A stretch of DNA of 64,000 nucleotides from DATLZU01 sp035573855. Its GTDB lineage: Bacteria > Nitrospirota > Nitrospiria > Nitrospirales > Nitrospiraceae. The stretch spans positions 24,287 to 88,286 of the forward strand of contig DATLZU010000054.1 in the NCBI GenBank assembly GCA_035573855.1, in the 5' to 3' direction. Made by a program: the position numbers and the translations under genes. The notes below the pieces were generated by a model, which saw only the letters and a list, made by a program, of their open reading frames with translations, was not told where the DNA came from and did not search any database. Below are positions 54,558 to 63,422 of the stretch, piece after piece; position 1 is the stretch's first letter; each line of letters begins with the position of its first letter.

Positions 54558-56093
54558 ATGGCTGTAAGGGGATGCGGGGTTGCACATCGGTCGCGTCGGC
54601 GGAAGTCGGCCAGGCTCTTGTTTTTTGGGCTTTCTGCAGCCTTGTTGGTGGTGATCGGCTGCTCGCAAGAACAAGCACCGCCGCCCCTGCCTTCGAACCC
54701 TCCCGCGGCGGTGGCCGCCCCGGCTCCCGCGCCGACCCCCGTCGCCACTGCGGTCCCGACCGCGGGGATTCCGTCCAACGAAACCTTCATCGCGGTCGCC
54801 AAAGCCGCCCGCGCTTCCGTTGTCAATATCTCGGCCGTACGGAAAGGCGACGGCGGCGAGCAATTCTCCAATCCGTTTTTCGACGATCCCTTCTTCCGGC
54901 GCTTCTTCGGGGAGGAATTCGAACGGCGCTTCCGCATTCCGAGGGAACGACGCGAACAGGGCTTGGGCTCCGGCGTGATCGTGTCTCCAGACGGGTACAT
55001 CGTCACCAACAACCATGTCGTGGAAAAAGCCGATGAGATCAAAGTCCTGCTGGCCGACAAACGCAGCTTCAAAGCCAAGCTGGTCGGCACCGATCCCAAG
55101 ACGGATATCGCGGTCATCAAGATCGACGCGACCGACTTGCCCACGCTGCCATGGGGCGACTCGAGTCAGTTGCAGGTCGGCGAACTCGTGCTCGCCATCG
55201 GCAACCCTTTCGGCTTGAACCAGACCGTCACGATGGGCATCATCAGCGCGGTCGGACGGGCCAATGTCGGCATCGTCGATTATGAAGACTTCATCCAGAC
55301 CGACGCCGCCATCAATCCCGGCAACTCCGGCGGCGCGTTGGTCAATTTGAAAGGCGAGTTGATCGGGATCAATACGGCCATCTTCAGCCGCACCGGCGGG
55401 TACATGGGTATCGGGTTCGCTATTCCCAGCAACATGGCGAAAAGCGTCATGAACAGCCTGATCAAGCACGGTAAGGTCGTGCGCGGCTGGATCGGCGTGT
55501 CAATTCAGGAACTCAATCAGGACCTGGCGAAACAATTCGGCGTCTCCGACACGAAGGGGGCGCTGGTGGCCGACGTGATGGAGGACAGCCCGGCGTCCAA
55601 GGCCAAGCTCGAGCGCGGCGACGTGATCCTGCAATACAACGGGACGCCGATCAACGACCCAGCTCATCTACGCGCCCTGGTCGCCGAAACCGCCCCGGGC
55701 ACGCAGGTGACGATCAAAGTGCTCCGCGACAAACAGGAGAAAGACATCAAGGTGACGATCGGGGAATTGCCCAAGGACCTCGCGAAGGCCTCGCGCGGCT
55801 CCTCGGAAGGCGCGAAAGGCGAGCACGCGCTCGCCGGCGTGACCGTAGAACCGGTCCCGTCCGGCTCCGGCCGCTCCAAGAGCGGGGTGCTGGTCACGGA
55901 TGTCGAACCGGACAGCCCGGCCGAGCGTGCTGGCCTGCGGTCTGGCGACATCATCCGCGAGATCAACCGCAAGCCGGTGAAGAACGTCCAGGACTTCGAG
56001 CGGTTGACCAGCCAGCTCGCGCCCAACTCACCGGTCCTGCTCCTGCTCAGCCGCGGCAACGCGACTATCTTCCTGTCCATTTCTCCCGGATAA
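54558..56093 (+). CDS. degP: DegP/HtrA-family periplasmic serine protease (lipoprotein)
   Basis: A 511-residue Do-family protease. N-terminal hydrophobic segment ending in lipobox LLVVIGCSQ (Cys35), then a Pro/Ala-rich linker. Trypsin-like triad His153 (TNNHVV), Asp183 (KTDIAVIKI), Ser257 (NPGNSGGAL). Two PDZ domains follow (about 300-390 and 405-505). It degrades or refolds damaged envelope proteins. A TTGACT at 54484 with TAAACT at 54509 is a weak, over-spaced promoter candidate. It follows soxD by about 115 bases and is probably separate. Confidence 0.92.
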   Translation: MAVRGCGVAHRSRRRKSARLLFFGLSAALLVVIGCSQEQAPPPLPSNPPAAVAAPAPAPTPVATAVPTAGIPSNETFIAVAKAARASVVNISAVRKGDGGEQFSNPFFDDPFFRRFFGEEFERRFRIPRERREQGLGSGVIVSPDGYIVTNNHVVEKADEIKVLLADKRSFKAKLVGTDPKTDIAVIKIDATDLPTLPWGDSSQLQVGELVLAIGNPFGLNQTVTMGIISAVGRANVGIVDYEDFIQTDAAINPGNSGGALVNLKGELIGINTAIFSRTGGYMGIGFAIPSNMAKSVMNSLIKHGKVVRGWIGVSIQELNQDLAKQFGVSDTKGALVADVMEDSPASKAKLERGDVILQYNGTPINDPAHLRALVAETAPGTQVTIKVLRDKQEKDIKVTIGELPKDLAKASRGSSEGAKGEHALAGVTVEPVPSGSGRSKSGVLVTDVEPDSPAERAGLRSGDIIREINRKPVKNVQDFERLTSQLAPNSPVLLLLSRGNATIFLSISPG

Positions 56094-56209
56094 GGGAAGG
56101 CGAGCAGCCCGGCGCCGCGCGCCCGGATGCCTTCGCACTTGCTTCGCCCGCTGTTCCCCGGCCGGCGAAGGAATCGCTATGGCCGACCGGCTCACCGCCC
56201 CCTCACACT

Positions 56210-56697
56210 ATGCTCCGAATCACCCGCAGGTTCACGGCACCGCGAGAAAAAGTCTTCCGGGCCTGGACGGACCCGCATGCGTTGACGCGGTGGTTTGCGC
56301 CGTCGGACGACTACTCCACTTTGCTTGCCGAAGTGGACCCGCGCGTTGGCGGGAGCTATCGCATCGCGATGAAGGCCCTTGACGGGATGATCTATACCCG
56401 GGCGGCTATCAGGAAGTGACGCCGCCGGCACGGTTGGTGTTCACCTGGACATGGGAAGGTTCGGATCGGGACCGGCTTGGACTCAGGGAATTTTATGAAA
56501 CTTTCGTCACCATTGAGCTGCGAACGGTTCCGGAGGGCACCGAACTGACGCTCGCGCACGCGTTCTTCCCCACCACGGAAGAACGCGACAAACATCAGTC
56601 CGGCTGGACGGGTCGCCTCACCCGATTGAGCAAGGTTCTGCGACGCCTCCCGGGTTCGAACACCTTTCTCTCCAAGGATTGCCGGAGCGGAGGTCAT
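56210..56697 (+). pseudogene. Frameshifted SRPBCC/AHSA1-domain protein gene
   Basis: The first frame gives TAPREKVFRAWTDPHALTRW and VDPRVGGSYRIAMKALDGMI, ending at 56419. The family continues in another frame as GGYQEVTPPARLVFTWTWEG and GWTGRLTRLSKVLRRL, so a frameshift lies near 56400. The END-domain order is otherwise normal for activator-of-Hsp90-like (AHSA1) START proteins. The tail after about 56650 runs into unrelated sequence. Confidence 0.75.
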
Positions 56698-56852
56698 GCC
56701 CGCGCAAGCCCATGCGGTCATCGCGGCGTCACGCCGGAAGCGCCTCCTCCTCGGCTGGGACAATGTGAACCGGCGGCTCCGAAAAACAGAACCTGCACCG
56801 CCACCGGAATGTCCAAGGTCAAGACCGGAAGCGCGAGCAGTGGATACCGACG

Positions 56853-57290
56853 TCAGAAAGGCGGTCCGCCGTCCTTCCACTTCCCTTTGCCTTTCGGATG
56901 GCCTTTCTTGCCTTTAAATTTGACCCTGTGCTCGTCGTAGAAGAGATACGGCTTGTCCGTAGCGAGTTCGAGGCTGACGTAATCAGCTGTGTCGATCACC
57001 ACGGAAGGCGGCAACCTCGCGGACACCTGCCACGTCCCGCCGCTCAGGTAAAAGTAGGTTCCTGTGCTGATGTTCAGATACACGCCCGAAGCCGGATAGT
57101 AGTAATATCGATAGGCCGCTTCCTTGGCGCGTCGCCCATGGGCGGGGGCCCAGGGTGGAGGACCACCGCCGCGGGCGGGAGCATCACCGCCGATGGCGAC
57201 GCCGACGTTGACATTGGGACGTCGCCCGTCGTCCACCGCGCAACCTGCCAGCAAAAATCCCGCAGTTGCCACTAGGATCAGGTTTTTCAT
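56853..57290 (-). CDS. Small lipoprotein, Gly/Pro/Lys-rich
   Basis: A 145-residue probable lipoprotein: signal peptide with lipobox FLLAGCAV (Cys about 17), a Gly/Pro/Arg-rich stretch (about 35-58), a Tyr-rich segment AYRYYYYPASGVYLNIS, and a basic KGKKGHPKGKGKWKDG end. The middle resembles DUF6515/YXWGXW-like secreted proteins, but no family is certain. Strong GGGAGGG before the ATG at 57290. Confidence 0.7.
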   Translation of the reverse strand: MKNLILVATAGFLLAGCAVDDGRRPNVNVGVAIGGDAPARGGGPPPWAPAHGRRAKEAAYRYYYYPASGVYLNISTGTYFYLSGGTWQVSARLPPSVVIDTADYVSLELATDKPYLFYDEHRVKFKGKKGHPKGKGKWKDGGPPF

Positions 57291-57662
57291 GGCATCCCTC
57301 CCCGACCGTTGAAAAGCAAGGGCCCGCGACTCGACACGCAAGGACCGTCTCGAACAACGAGCCGAACAAGGTGACGGCAAATGGAGTGCCGCAGGAGGGT
57401 CAACGGGCCGTCACGGGAAGAAACCGCCGCCGCTTGTAACGAACTGCATACACCATCAGTGATTTTTGTTTTGCCGCCGAGCCGGATCGAAGCATCGCCT
57501 TTTGACCGACTCGGTCTTTCTCTGACGCATTTTGTCGCCCGTACTACAAAATTGTTCTCATGCGCGGTCGCGGCATCTCGTCTTTTGCAGGCGGTCCTTG
57601 AAGAAGGGATTGGACAAGGGGTTCGGTCGCGCGGATGGAGATCCCTCAGCGCGACACAGTTG
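57291..57662. other. Intergenic region upstream of the lipoprotein gene
   Basis: About 370 bases between the 5' end of the minus-strand lipoprotein gene and the 3' end of the NmrA gene. Locally AT-richer (around 57455-57475 and 57525-57565). The lipoprotein promoter should be here. No gene is visible. Confidence 0.4.
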
Positions 57663-58613
57663 CTAGTCGACCGGAATGCGCGTCTTGTTCTGAGCCAACC
57701 ACTGGTCAAAGGTTTGCAGAGCGGGATTAAGCGCGCGGGCGACGGCAGGATCGCGCGCGCCGCAGAACACGGCGTTAAAATCGCACTTGAATTGGAACAT
57801 ATTGCCGAGATCCTCGGCGCCGGGGAATCCGAACCTGCGGTAGGTCTCGGGCGCCACCGCGTTGTAACGCACCTCCCGCCCCAACGCCTGGGTAAGCTTC
57901 GCAGCCATCTCCGCGCCGGTCAGATGTTCGCCGGCGACACCGACCGTCCTGCCGACGTACTCCCAGCCTTTTTTGAAGATGCCGAAGGCGCATTTCCCGA
58001 TATCTTCCGCGGCGATGCCCGGTAATTTCTTGTCGCCCATCGGGAGCGTGAACGTCAGCGTGCCGTCCGGACCTTTCTTGGGACCCATCCCGAAGTGAAT
58101 CAGGTTGTCCCAGTAGAACGAGGTGAGCAGGAAGGTGGTGGGAATATTCAGCGCTCGGAACACACCATCCGCTTCGCCCTTGGCATCGAAGTGTGGCACC
58201 TTGTACTTGCCCAGGAGCGTGGGCATGCGGGTGTCAGTGAGCGGCACCCAACGGCGCGTGTCTTCAAGCGTCGACCAGATAACGTGTTGGACACCCGCGT
58301 GCTTAGCCGCTTCCGCCATGTTCCGTGCCTGGGCGAATTCTTTTTCGGGCGAGCAATGCTCCCAGAAGTTGGTGACACAGAACACCCCGTAGGCGCCTGC
58401 GAACGCCCGCTTAAGACTCTCAACCTCGTCGAGATCGGCGGCGACCACCTCCGCTCCCAGTTGCGCCAGCTCTTTGGCCTTGTCCGAGCCCACCTTGCGC
58501 GTCAGCGCCCGCGCCGCAAACCCTCCATCCTTGTCGTTGACGATCGCGCGGATCAGCCCGCCGCCCTGCATCCCTGTCGCTCCTACCACCGCGATGATGT
58601 TCTTGTTGGCCAT
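57663..58613 (-). CDS. NmrA-like NAD(P)-binding protein
   Basis: A 316-residue atypical SDR of the NmrA/HSCARG family. Cofactor loop VVGATGMQGGGLIRAI (9-24), then ALTRKV and VVAADLDEVESLKRAF, with no Tyr-x3-Lys catalytic pair, as expected for redox-sensing NmrA proteins. IWSTLEDTR and FLLTSFYWDNL are further family runs. AAGGAGG precedes the ATG at 58613. It may sense NADPH/NADP+ or isomerise a small substrate. Confidence 0.85.
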   Translation of the reverse strand: MANKNIIAVVGATGMQGGGLIRAIVNDKDGGFAARALTRKVGSDKAKELAQLGAEVVAADLDEVESLKRAFAGAYGVFCVTNFWEHCSPEKEFAQARNMAEAAKHAGVQHVIWSTLEDTRRWVPLTDTRMPTLLGKYKVPHFDAKGEADGVFRALNIPTTFLLTSFYWDNLIHFGMGPKKGPDGTLTFTLPMGDKKLPGIAAEDIGKCAFGIFKKGWEYVGRTVGVAGEHLTGAEMAAKLTQALGREVRYNAVAPETYRRFGFPGAEDLGNMFQFKCDFNAVFCGARDPAVARALNPALQTFDQWLAQNKTRIPVD

Positions 58614-58766
58614 GACGATAAACCCTCCTTATGACATCGCACGCAACCTGTGCGTGGCGCTCGCCCATCCTTCCTGGGATCAAACGCCTCCATCCCGCAC
58701 CGCGCTTGACTGAGCCGTCCGGTGCCATTCTCGGCCATTAGGCTAGGCGCGGCCCCCCGTCCTTGT

Positions 58767-58934
58767 CTATTTCAGACGGTCGAGAATCCCCAGCAAGATC
58801 GCCTTTCGCTTCTTCAGGTCCTCTCGAAACTCCTGATTCTCCGTATCGGCAATCTCGGCTCCCAGATCGGAAACCGCGCCGTTCAACGCCCACACCAAGA
58901 TTTCTCGCTCTTGCGGTTCTAACATCAGTTGCAT
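58767..58934 (-). CDS. Small hypothetical protein
   Basis: A 55-residue helical, charged protein (LEPQEREILVWALNGAVSDL, then IADTENQEFREDLKKRKAIL). GGAGG with good spacing precedes the ATG at 58934; the upstream frame is not needed. No membrane segment. I do not recognise it, but composition and ribosome site support it. Confidence 0.6.
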   Translation of the reverse strand: MQLMLEPQEREILVWALNGAVSDLGAEIADTENQEFREDLKKRKAILLGILDRLK

Positions 58935-59205
58935 GATGGGCCTCCGTTGAACACGTTCATCCGGCGAGCGAGTCCGAGGTCCATTGTATCGGGTGTGGGT
59001 GGCACCGGTCACGCGCGCCGGCTCAAAGATCTCCCGTGCGGCTCACACCTTGCCTTGCCGACCGGATTCGCCGGTCCCGTTCGCCGCATCAATCGTCTTG
59101 AATGGGATTCTCGGCCTGTACGTTCTCCAGTATGCTCCGGTGTGGTAGAGTAAATTAAATTATCTTTCTCGTTCCCTCCCTCCCAGAGCCTCGATGGAGG
59201 CCACC

Positions 59206-59535
59206 ATGAGATGGCTCGTGTCTCTGCTTCTCCTTGGTGTGGTCAGCAACGTCTCCGCGTTCGCGCAACTGGCCCAACTGGGTCCTACCGGCGACTTCCG
59301 GGTCGACGACCGGCCGGGAACGGCCCCCACGGTCGGGCCGCCGGGAGGGCCGAGTCCGCCCCCGGGACCGACGCTCTTTCGCGACTTCATCGGCGCCAAA
59401 CATCCGGAGGAGATTGTGAAAAGCCTCGACAAGGAACTCGGCAGGCGTGCGCCCGAGGGTTTCGGTTCACCGCCGGCCGGGCGGTCCCTTGACCTGGAAA
59501 AGGATCTCCGTCTCGCCGATAAATTTTTCAAATGA
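59206..59535 (+). CDS. Small secreted hypothetical protein
   Basis: A 109-residue protein with a signal peptide (MRWLVSLLLLGVVSNVSAFA) and a Gly/Pro-rich middle (about 38-58), then a charged C-terminal third ending DLRLADKFFK. GGAGG precedes the ATG at 59206. Unrecognised; probably periplasmic. Confidence 0.6.
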   Translation: MRWLVSLLLLGVVSNVSAFAQLAQLGPTGDFRVDDRPGTAPTVGPPGGPSPPPGPTLFRDFIGAKHPEEIVKSLDKELGRRAPEGFGSPPAGRSLDLEKDLRLADKFFK

Positions 59536-59664
59536 CGGCCAAGAGGCCTGACGGTCATGGCGTCGTGCTTCCTTCTATTGACGCAATCGGCAGGAGCGAG
59601 CACCATCGTGCTCCGTTCAACTTTTCGGTTGGACTCCGGACGACAACGGGGGACAAAACACTCG

Positions 59665-60524
59665 CGATGAACCCCGGTGAGGTTGGTTGGTATTCTCGGT
59701 TTCTCATCCTCATCTGGATGTCGATCGGTTTCTGTGGTCTTACCGCTGTAGATGCCTCATCTTCTTCCTCCGAAGCTTCCATCGCGACGTTTACGGCAGA
59801 AAATTATGGGTTCGACGGCCCCGCCGTTCATGCCCTCCGGCATAACTACCGTCCGGCTCGTCAATCACGGCCGTGAACCGCACCACATTCAACTGCTTCG
59901 CCTGGAAAAGGGCAAACGTCCGGAAGACCTCGCTGCGGTGCTTCGGGAGCCCGTGCTGGCGCTCCCCTCTCCTCTTGGGCGAAACGAATGGGTGGGCCGA
60001 ATGGAGTCGAACCCGGGGAAGAAGGGGAAGCCGTGGTCTATCTGGCCCCGGGTTCTTACGTCCTCATCTGCACGATCCCGGCGCGCGATGGGAGACCGCA
60101 CGTTGCGCTGGGCATGCGGAGGTCGCTGCAGGTGGTCAAAGAGACAGCGCCGAAACCGACCTTTTCGGGGCATTACCATCTGGCGCTGCGCGATTTCCAA
60201 TTCGACATCGTGGAACGTATCAGGCCGGGACGCCATACCTTTTATACCGTCAATCGCGGAGGTCAACCGCATGAGGTCAGTCTTTTCCGGCTCGCCGCGG
60301 ACGCGTCGCCGGACCAGATTCTATCCGCATGGACGCTGGGCTACGGTGTTCCGTTACCTGGAAAGCTGGTCGGAGGGATTACCGAGTTGGAGCCCGGCGG
60401 AGAAGGCGTGTTCACCGCCACGTTATCACCCGGCCGCTATGCCTTGATCTGCTTGTTTTCTAATCCCTATCTTCAGAACTCCCATGCCCGAAAGGGTATG
60501 GTCCTGGACTTCACGATCAAATAG
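59665..60524 (+). pseudogene. Frameshifted two-repeat cupredoxin-like secreted protein gene, copy 1
   Basis: Starts with a signal-like segment (YSRFLILIWMSIGFCGLTAV), then continues in a second frame as PSGITTVRLVNHGREPHHIQ from about 59830 and in a third from about 59988 as GEEGEAVVYLAPGSYVLICT. The C-terminal half repeats the unit: VNRGGQPHEVSLFRL, LEPGGEGVFTATLSPGRYAL, ending HARKGMVLDFTIK. Each unit has the greek-key-like order PHHIQLLRL ... VALGM. A paralogue lies convergently at 60570-61445. The two lesions imply inactivation. Confidence 0.7.
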
Positions 60525-60569
60525 CGGTCGCGAAAACACCGGTCGCTCTGCCCGCATCCTTAGCGACGT

Positions 60570-61445
60570 CTACTTCACGGTAAAGTTCAGCGCCATGCCC
60601 TTCGCAACATGCGACGCATTGCTCTCGGCGTCCATGAAAAAGCAGATCAACCCGTACTGGCCTGCTCAAAATGCGCCTGGAAGAATCCGTGCCCGCCGCG
60701 GTCTAGTCCCACAATGCCTCCCAACACCTGACCGGGCGGAGGACCGGCTGCGCCGGGCTCGAAGGCCGCGATGAAATCCTTCGCCGTTGCGCCGGGCGTC
60801 AGCTTGACCACGACGGCTTCGTGCGGCTGACTGCCGGCGTTGAGCACCTGAATCGTGTGCGTTCCCGCCTCAACGGGTTTGGAAAGACTGAAGTGAAAGT
60901 CACTCCGGGTGATGATCAGGTCCGGAACGGGCTCTTTATCAGCCGCAACGACGGCCGGCGTGACCAAGAGCGGTTTTTCCATCCCCAACGCCACATGCGG
61001 CACCCCGGGTTTATCGGGAATCAGACAAAGCACCACATAGTTGCCGGCCTCGAGCCTCATCGTCGTCGATGTCTTGCTTCCGGGAAACACCGCGTTCGGC
61101 CCGCCGACAAAGCTCACCCAACTCGGTGGCCGGGACGGGTTCGCCTGCATCGCCGCGCGGAAGTCCGCCGCGGTCTTGTCTTGTGTTGAGCCAACCTGAC
61201 GATCTGCACATGATGCAGATCCTGCCCCTGATTGATGATTTCCACCGTCGTTACTCAGGCCGGTACGCGGTCGGGTCCACTGAACCTGTGGTCATGGGCG
61301 ACAAAAACGACGGAAGGGCCATTCTCGCGAGCAGCCACGACGGCTTCGCCGCCGGTTGCCTCCTCAAAAAAGCAATGGCCAGTACCAGGACAGAAAGGCC
61401 GACGAGTGATGGAAATAGCACGTGTCGTATGGGAACCTCCTCCAT
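60570..61445 (-). pseudogene. Frameshifted two-repeat cupredoxin-like secreted protein gene, copy 2
   Basis: The minus strand carries an N-terminal hydrophobic segment (HVLFPSLVGLSVLVLAIAFL), then shifts near 61330, 61250 and 61190 to give VEIINQGQDLHHVQIVRLAQ, the long frame WVSFVGGPNAVFPGSKTSTT through GSQPHEAVVVKLTPG and QVLGGIVGLDRGGHGFFQAH, and a last shift near 60660 to ICFFMDAESNASHVAKGMAL, stop at 60570. It is clearly related to the gene at 59665-60524 and equally broken. Confidence 0.7.
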
Positions 61446-61598
61446 GTTTGGCCAGTAAGGGTGAGTGACGATGATCGGCGGGACCAGCCGCCACCCTTCA
61501 ACGGGGCCAACCCTAGCATAGGAGGGCGAGCGGAAATTCCTAAGAATATGCTGTCGTTTGCCTAATTCTTTCTTAAATGCGTTTTCGTTGTTTCCCTC

Positions 61599-62054
61599 AT
61601 GATCCCTCAACAGGTGTACGACTTCCTCCAGACCGGCGTCTCCGTCGTCGTCGGCACGCGTGACGCGCACCTCTTGCCGGAGTGCACGCGGGCCTAGGGC
61701 ATCCGCGTGGGAGACAACCGCACCTCGGTCACAATCTTGCTCACGGAGGCGATTTCCCGGAAGACACTCCAGAACTTGAGAGAGAACGGACTGATCGCCG
61801 TCAGTTGCACGCGGCCGACCGATCACGTGACCTGCCAACTCAAGGGACGAGCACAAGTAATCCGGCCCGCGCATCAGTGCGACCGGGAATGCAGCAGGAA
61901 CTGGCACCGCGACTTTTTAGGAGAAATCGCCGCCGTCGGCGTTCCGGCTCAGCTTGGCGAAGCCTGGGTCACCGAGCCCGGTTTGGCCGTCGAGATCGAC
62001 GTGACGGAGGTCTTTCTACAGACACCGGGTCCCGGCGCCGGAGAGAGGGTGTAA
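61599..62054 (+). pseudogene. PNPOx-type FMN-binding protein gene with premature TAG
   Basis: A 151-residue pyridoxamine-5-phosphate-oxidase-like protein interrupted by TAG at 61695. Before it is TGVSVVVGTRDAHLLPECTR; after it IRVGDNRTSVTILLTEAISR, NLRENGLIAVSCTRPTDHVT and ending TEVFLQTPG. Apart from the one codon the frame is open throughout, so one point change may have inactivated it. It is four bases upstream of a second PNPOx-type gene on the same strand. Confidence 0.7.
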
Positions 62055-62058
62055 GCTT

Positions 62059-63422
62059 ATGGAAACAACCGCGCCGCAGATCGAAGACCTCTGGCCCTGT
62101 TTCCAGGGCATCATCCCCACCGCGTTGAGCACCTGTTCGCGCGACGGCACCCCAAATATCACGTTCCTCAGCCAGGTGTACTACATTGACGCCACGCACG
62201 TGGCGATCTCATTTCAATTCTTCAACAAGACGCACAAGAACGTTCGAGAAAATCCGCTGGCCTGCGCCATGATCCTCGACCCCGGAACCTCCAGGCCTAT
62301 CGGTTGTACCTGCGGTATGACCATTCCGAATCGGCCGGTCTGTTGTTCGAGTCGATGTCCCCGCAACTGCAGGCCGTCGCGTCCTATGCGGGGATGACGG
62401 ACATCTTTCGTTTGCGGGCGGCCGACGTGCACGAGGTGTTGCGCCTCGAGCGGATGGACGGCTTCACCCGCTTGCCCACCCCACCGTCCTCGGAACGCCC
62501 CTCCCGCCTGTTTGTGGACAACGACCTGGTGTCGCTCCGGCTCCTGGCCGAACGCCTGAACCGGCGCAAGCTGCTGGGCGACTTGCTGGAGATGGCGCTC
62601 CAACTCCTCGACGAATTGTTCGGCTTTCGTCACTCCACGATTTTGCTGGCGGACGAGCGCAACCAGAAACTGCTGACCATCGCGATCCAGGGTTATCCGG
62701 AAAACGGCGCGGAATCCGAGGTGGGATTCGGCGAGGGCTTGATCGGCATGGTCGCCGGAGCGAGACGCGCGCTGCATCTATCCACGATCGATCACAGCCT
62801 GCGGTACGCCCGCGCCGTGCGGGATCGCGCGGCGGTGGTCGCAGGGCCTGAGGCAGTGTGTCGGGAAACTCCGCTTCCCGGTCTGCCCGGAGCCGCAGGC
62901 CAGATCGCCATCCCGCTGGTCGCCCGCGGTCGCCTGGCGGGCGTGCTGGCGGTCGAAAGTGCGGAGCCGCTCGCCTTCATGCCTCGCGAAAATACCATCC
63001 TGACGATCTCGGCGGCGCACGTGGCGGCTGGAATCGAGCAACTCGGCCGCGAGGCGGAGGAACCGCCGTCGGCGACGTTCGCGCGACCGCAACCCGTGCA
63101 TGCAGCGGTGTCACTGCCGCGTGCACGGCGGTTCTGCTTCTTTCACCGCGATGACTGTATCTTTGTGGACGGCGAATATCTGATTCGCAGCGTGCCGGGC
63201 CGCATTCTGTGGCGCTTGCTTACCCAGTACCGCCAGGAAGGCCGGTCCGAGTTCACCAACCGCGAGCTCCGGATGGATCCATGGCTCGGCCTGCCCGAGA
63301 TCAAGGACAACTTGGAAAGCCGGCTGATCCTGCTGCGCAAACGGCTGGAACAGAAATGCCAGCTTGTCCCCTGTGGCCGGGGTCGTTTCGCCCTGGAGAC
63401 GGACGCGGCGATCGAGCTGTGA
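62059..63422 (+). pseudogene. PNPOx-GAF-winged-helix protein gene with one frameshift
   Basis: The first frame gives a PNPOx-like domain (PTALSTCSRDGTPNITFLSQ, FQFFNKTHKNVRENPLACAM) and then a frameshift near 62297 moves to the second frame (LYLRYDHSESAGLLFESM), which continues as a GAF domain (about residues 155-335) and a C-terminal winged-helix-like segment (GEYLIRSVPGRILWRLL, ELRMDPWLGLPEIKDNLESR, CGRGRFALET). The full protein would be about 450 residues, cytoplasmic, and could couple FMN or haem binding to gene control. One base restores the frame, so the loss may be recent or a sequencing error. Confidence 0.7.
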
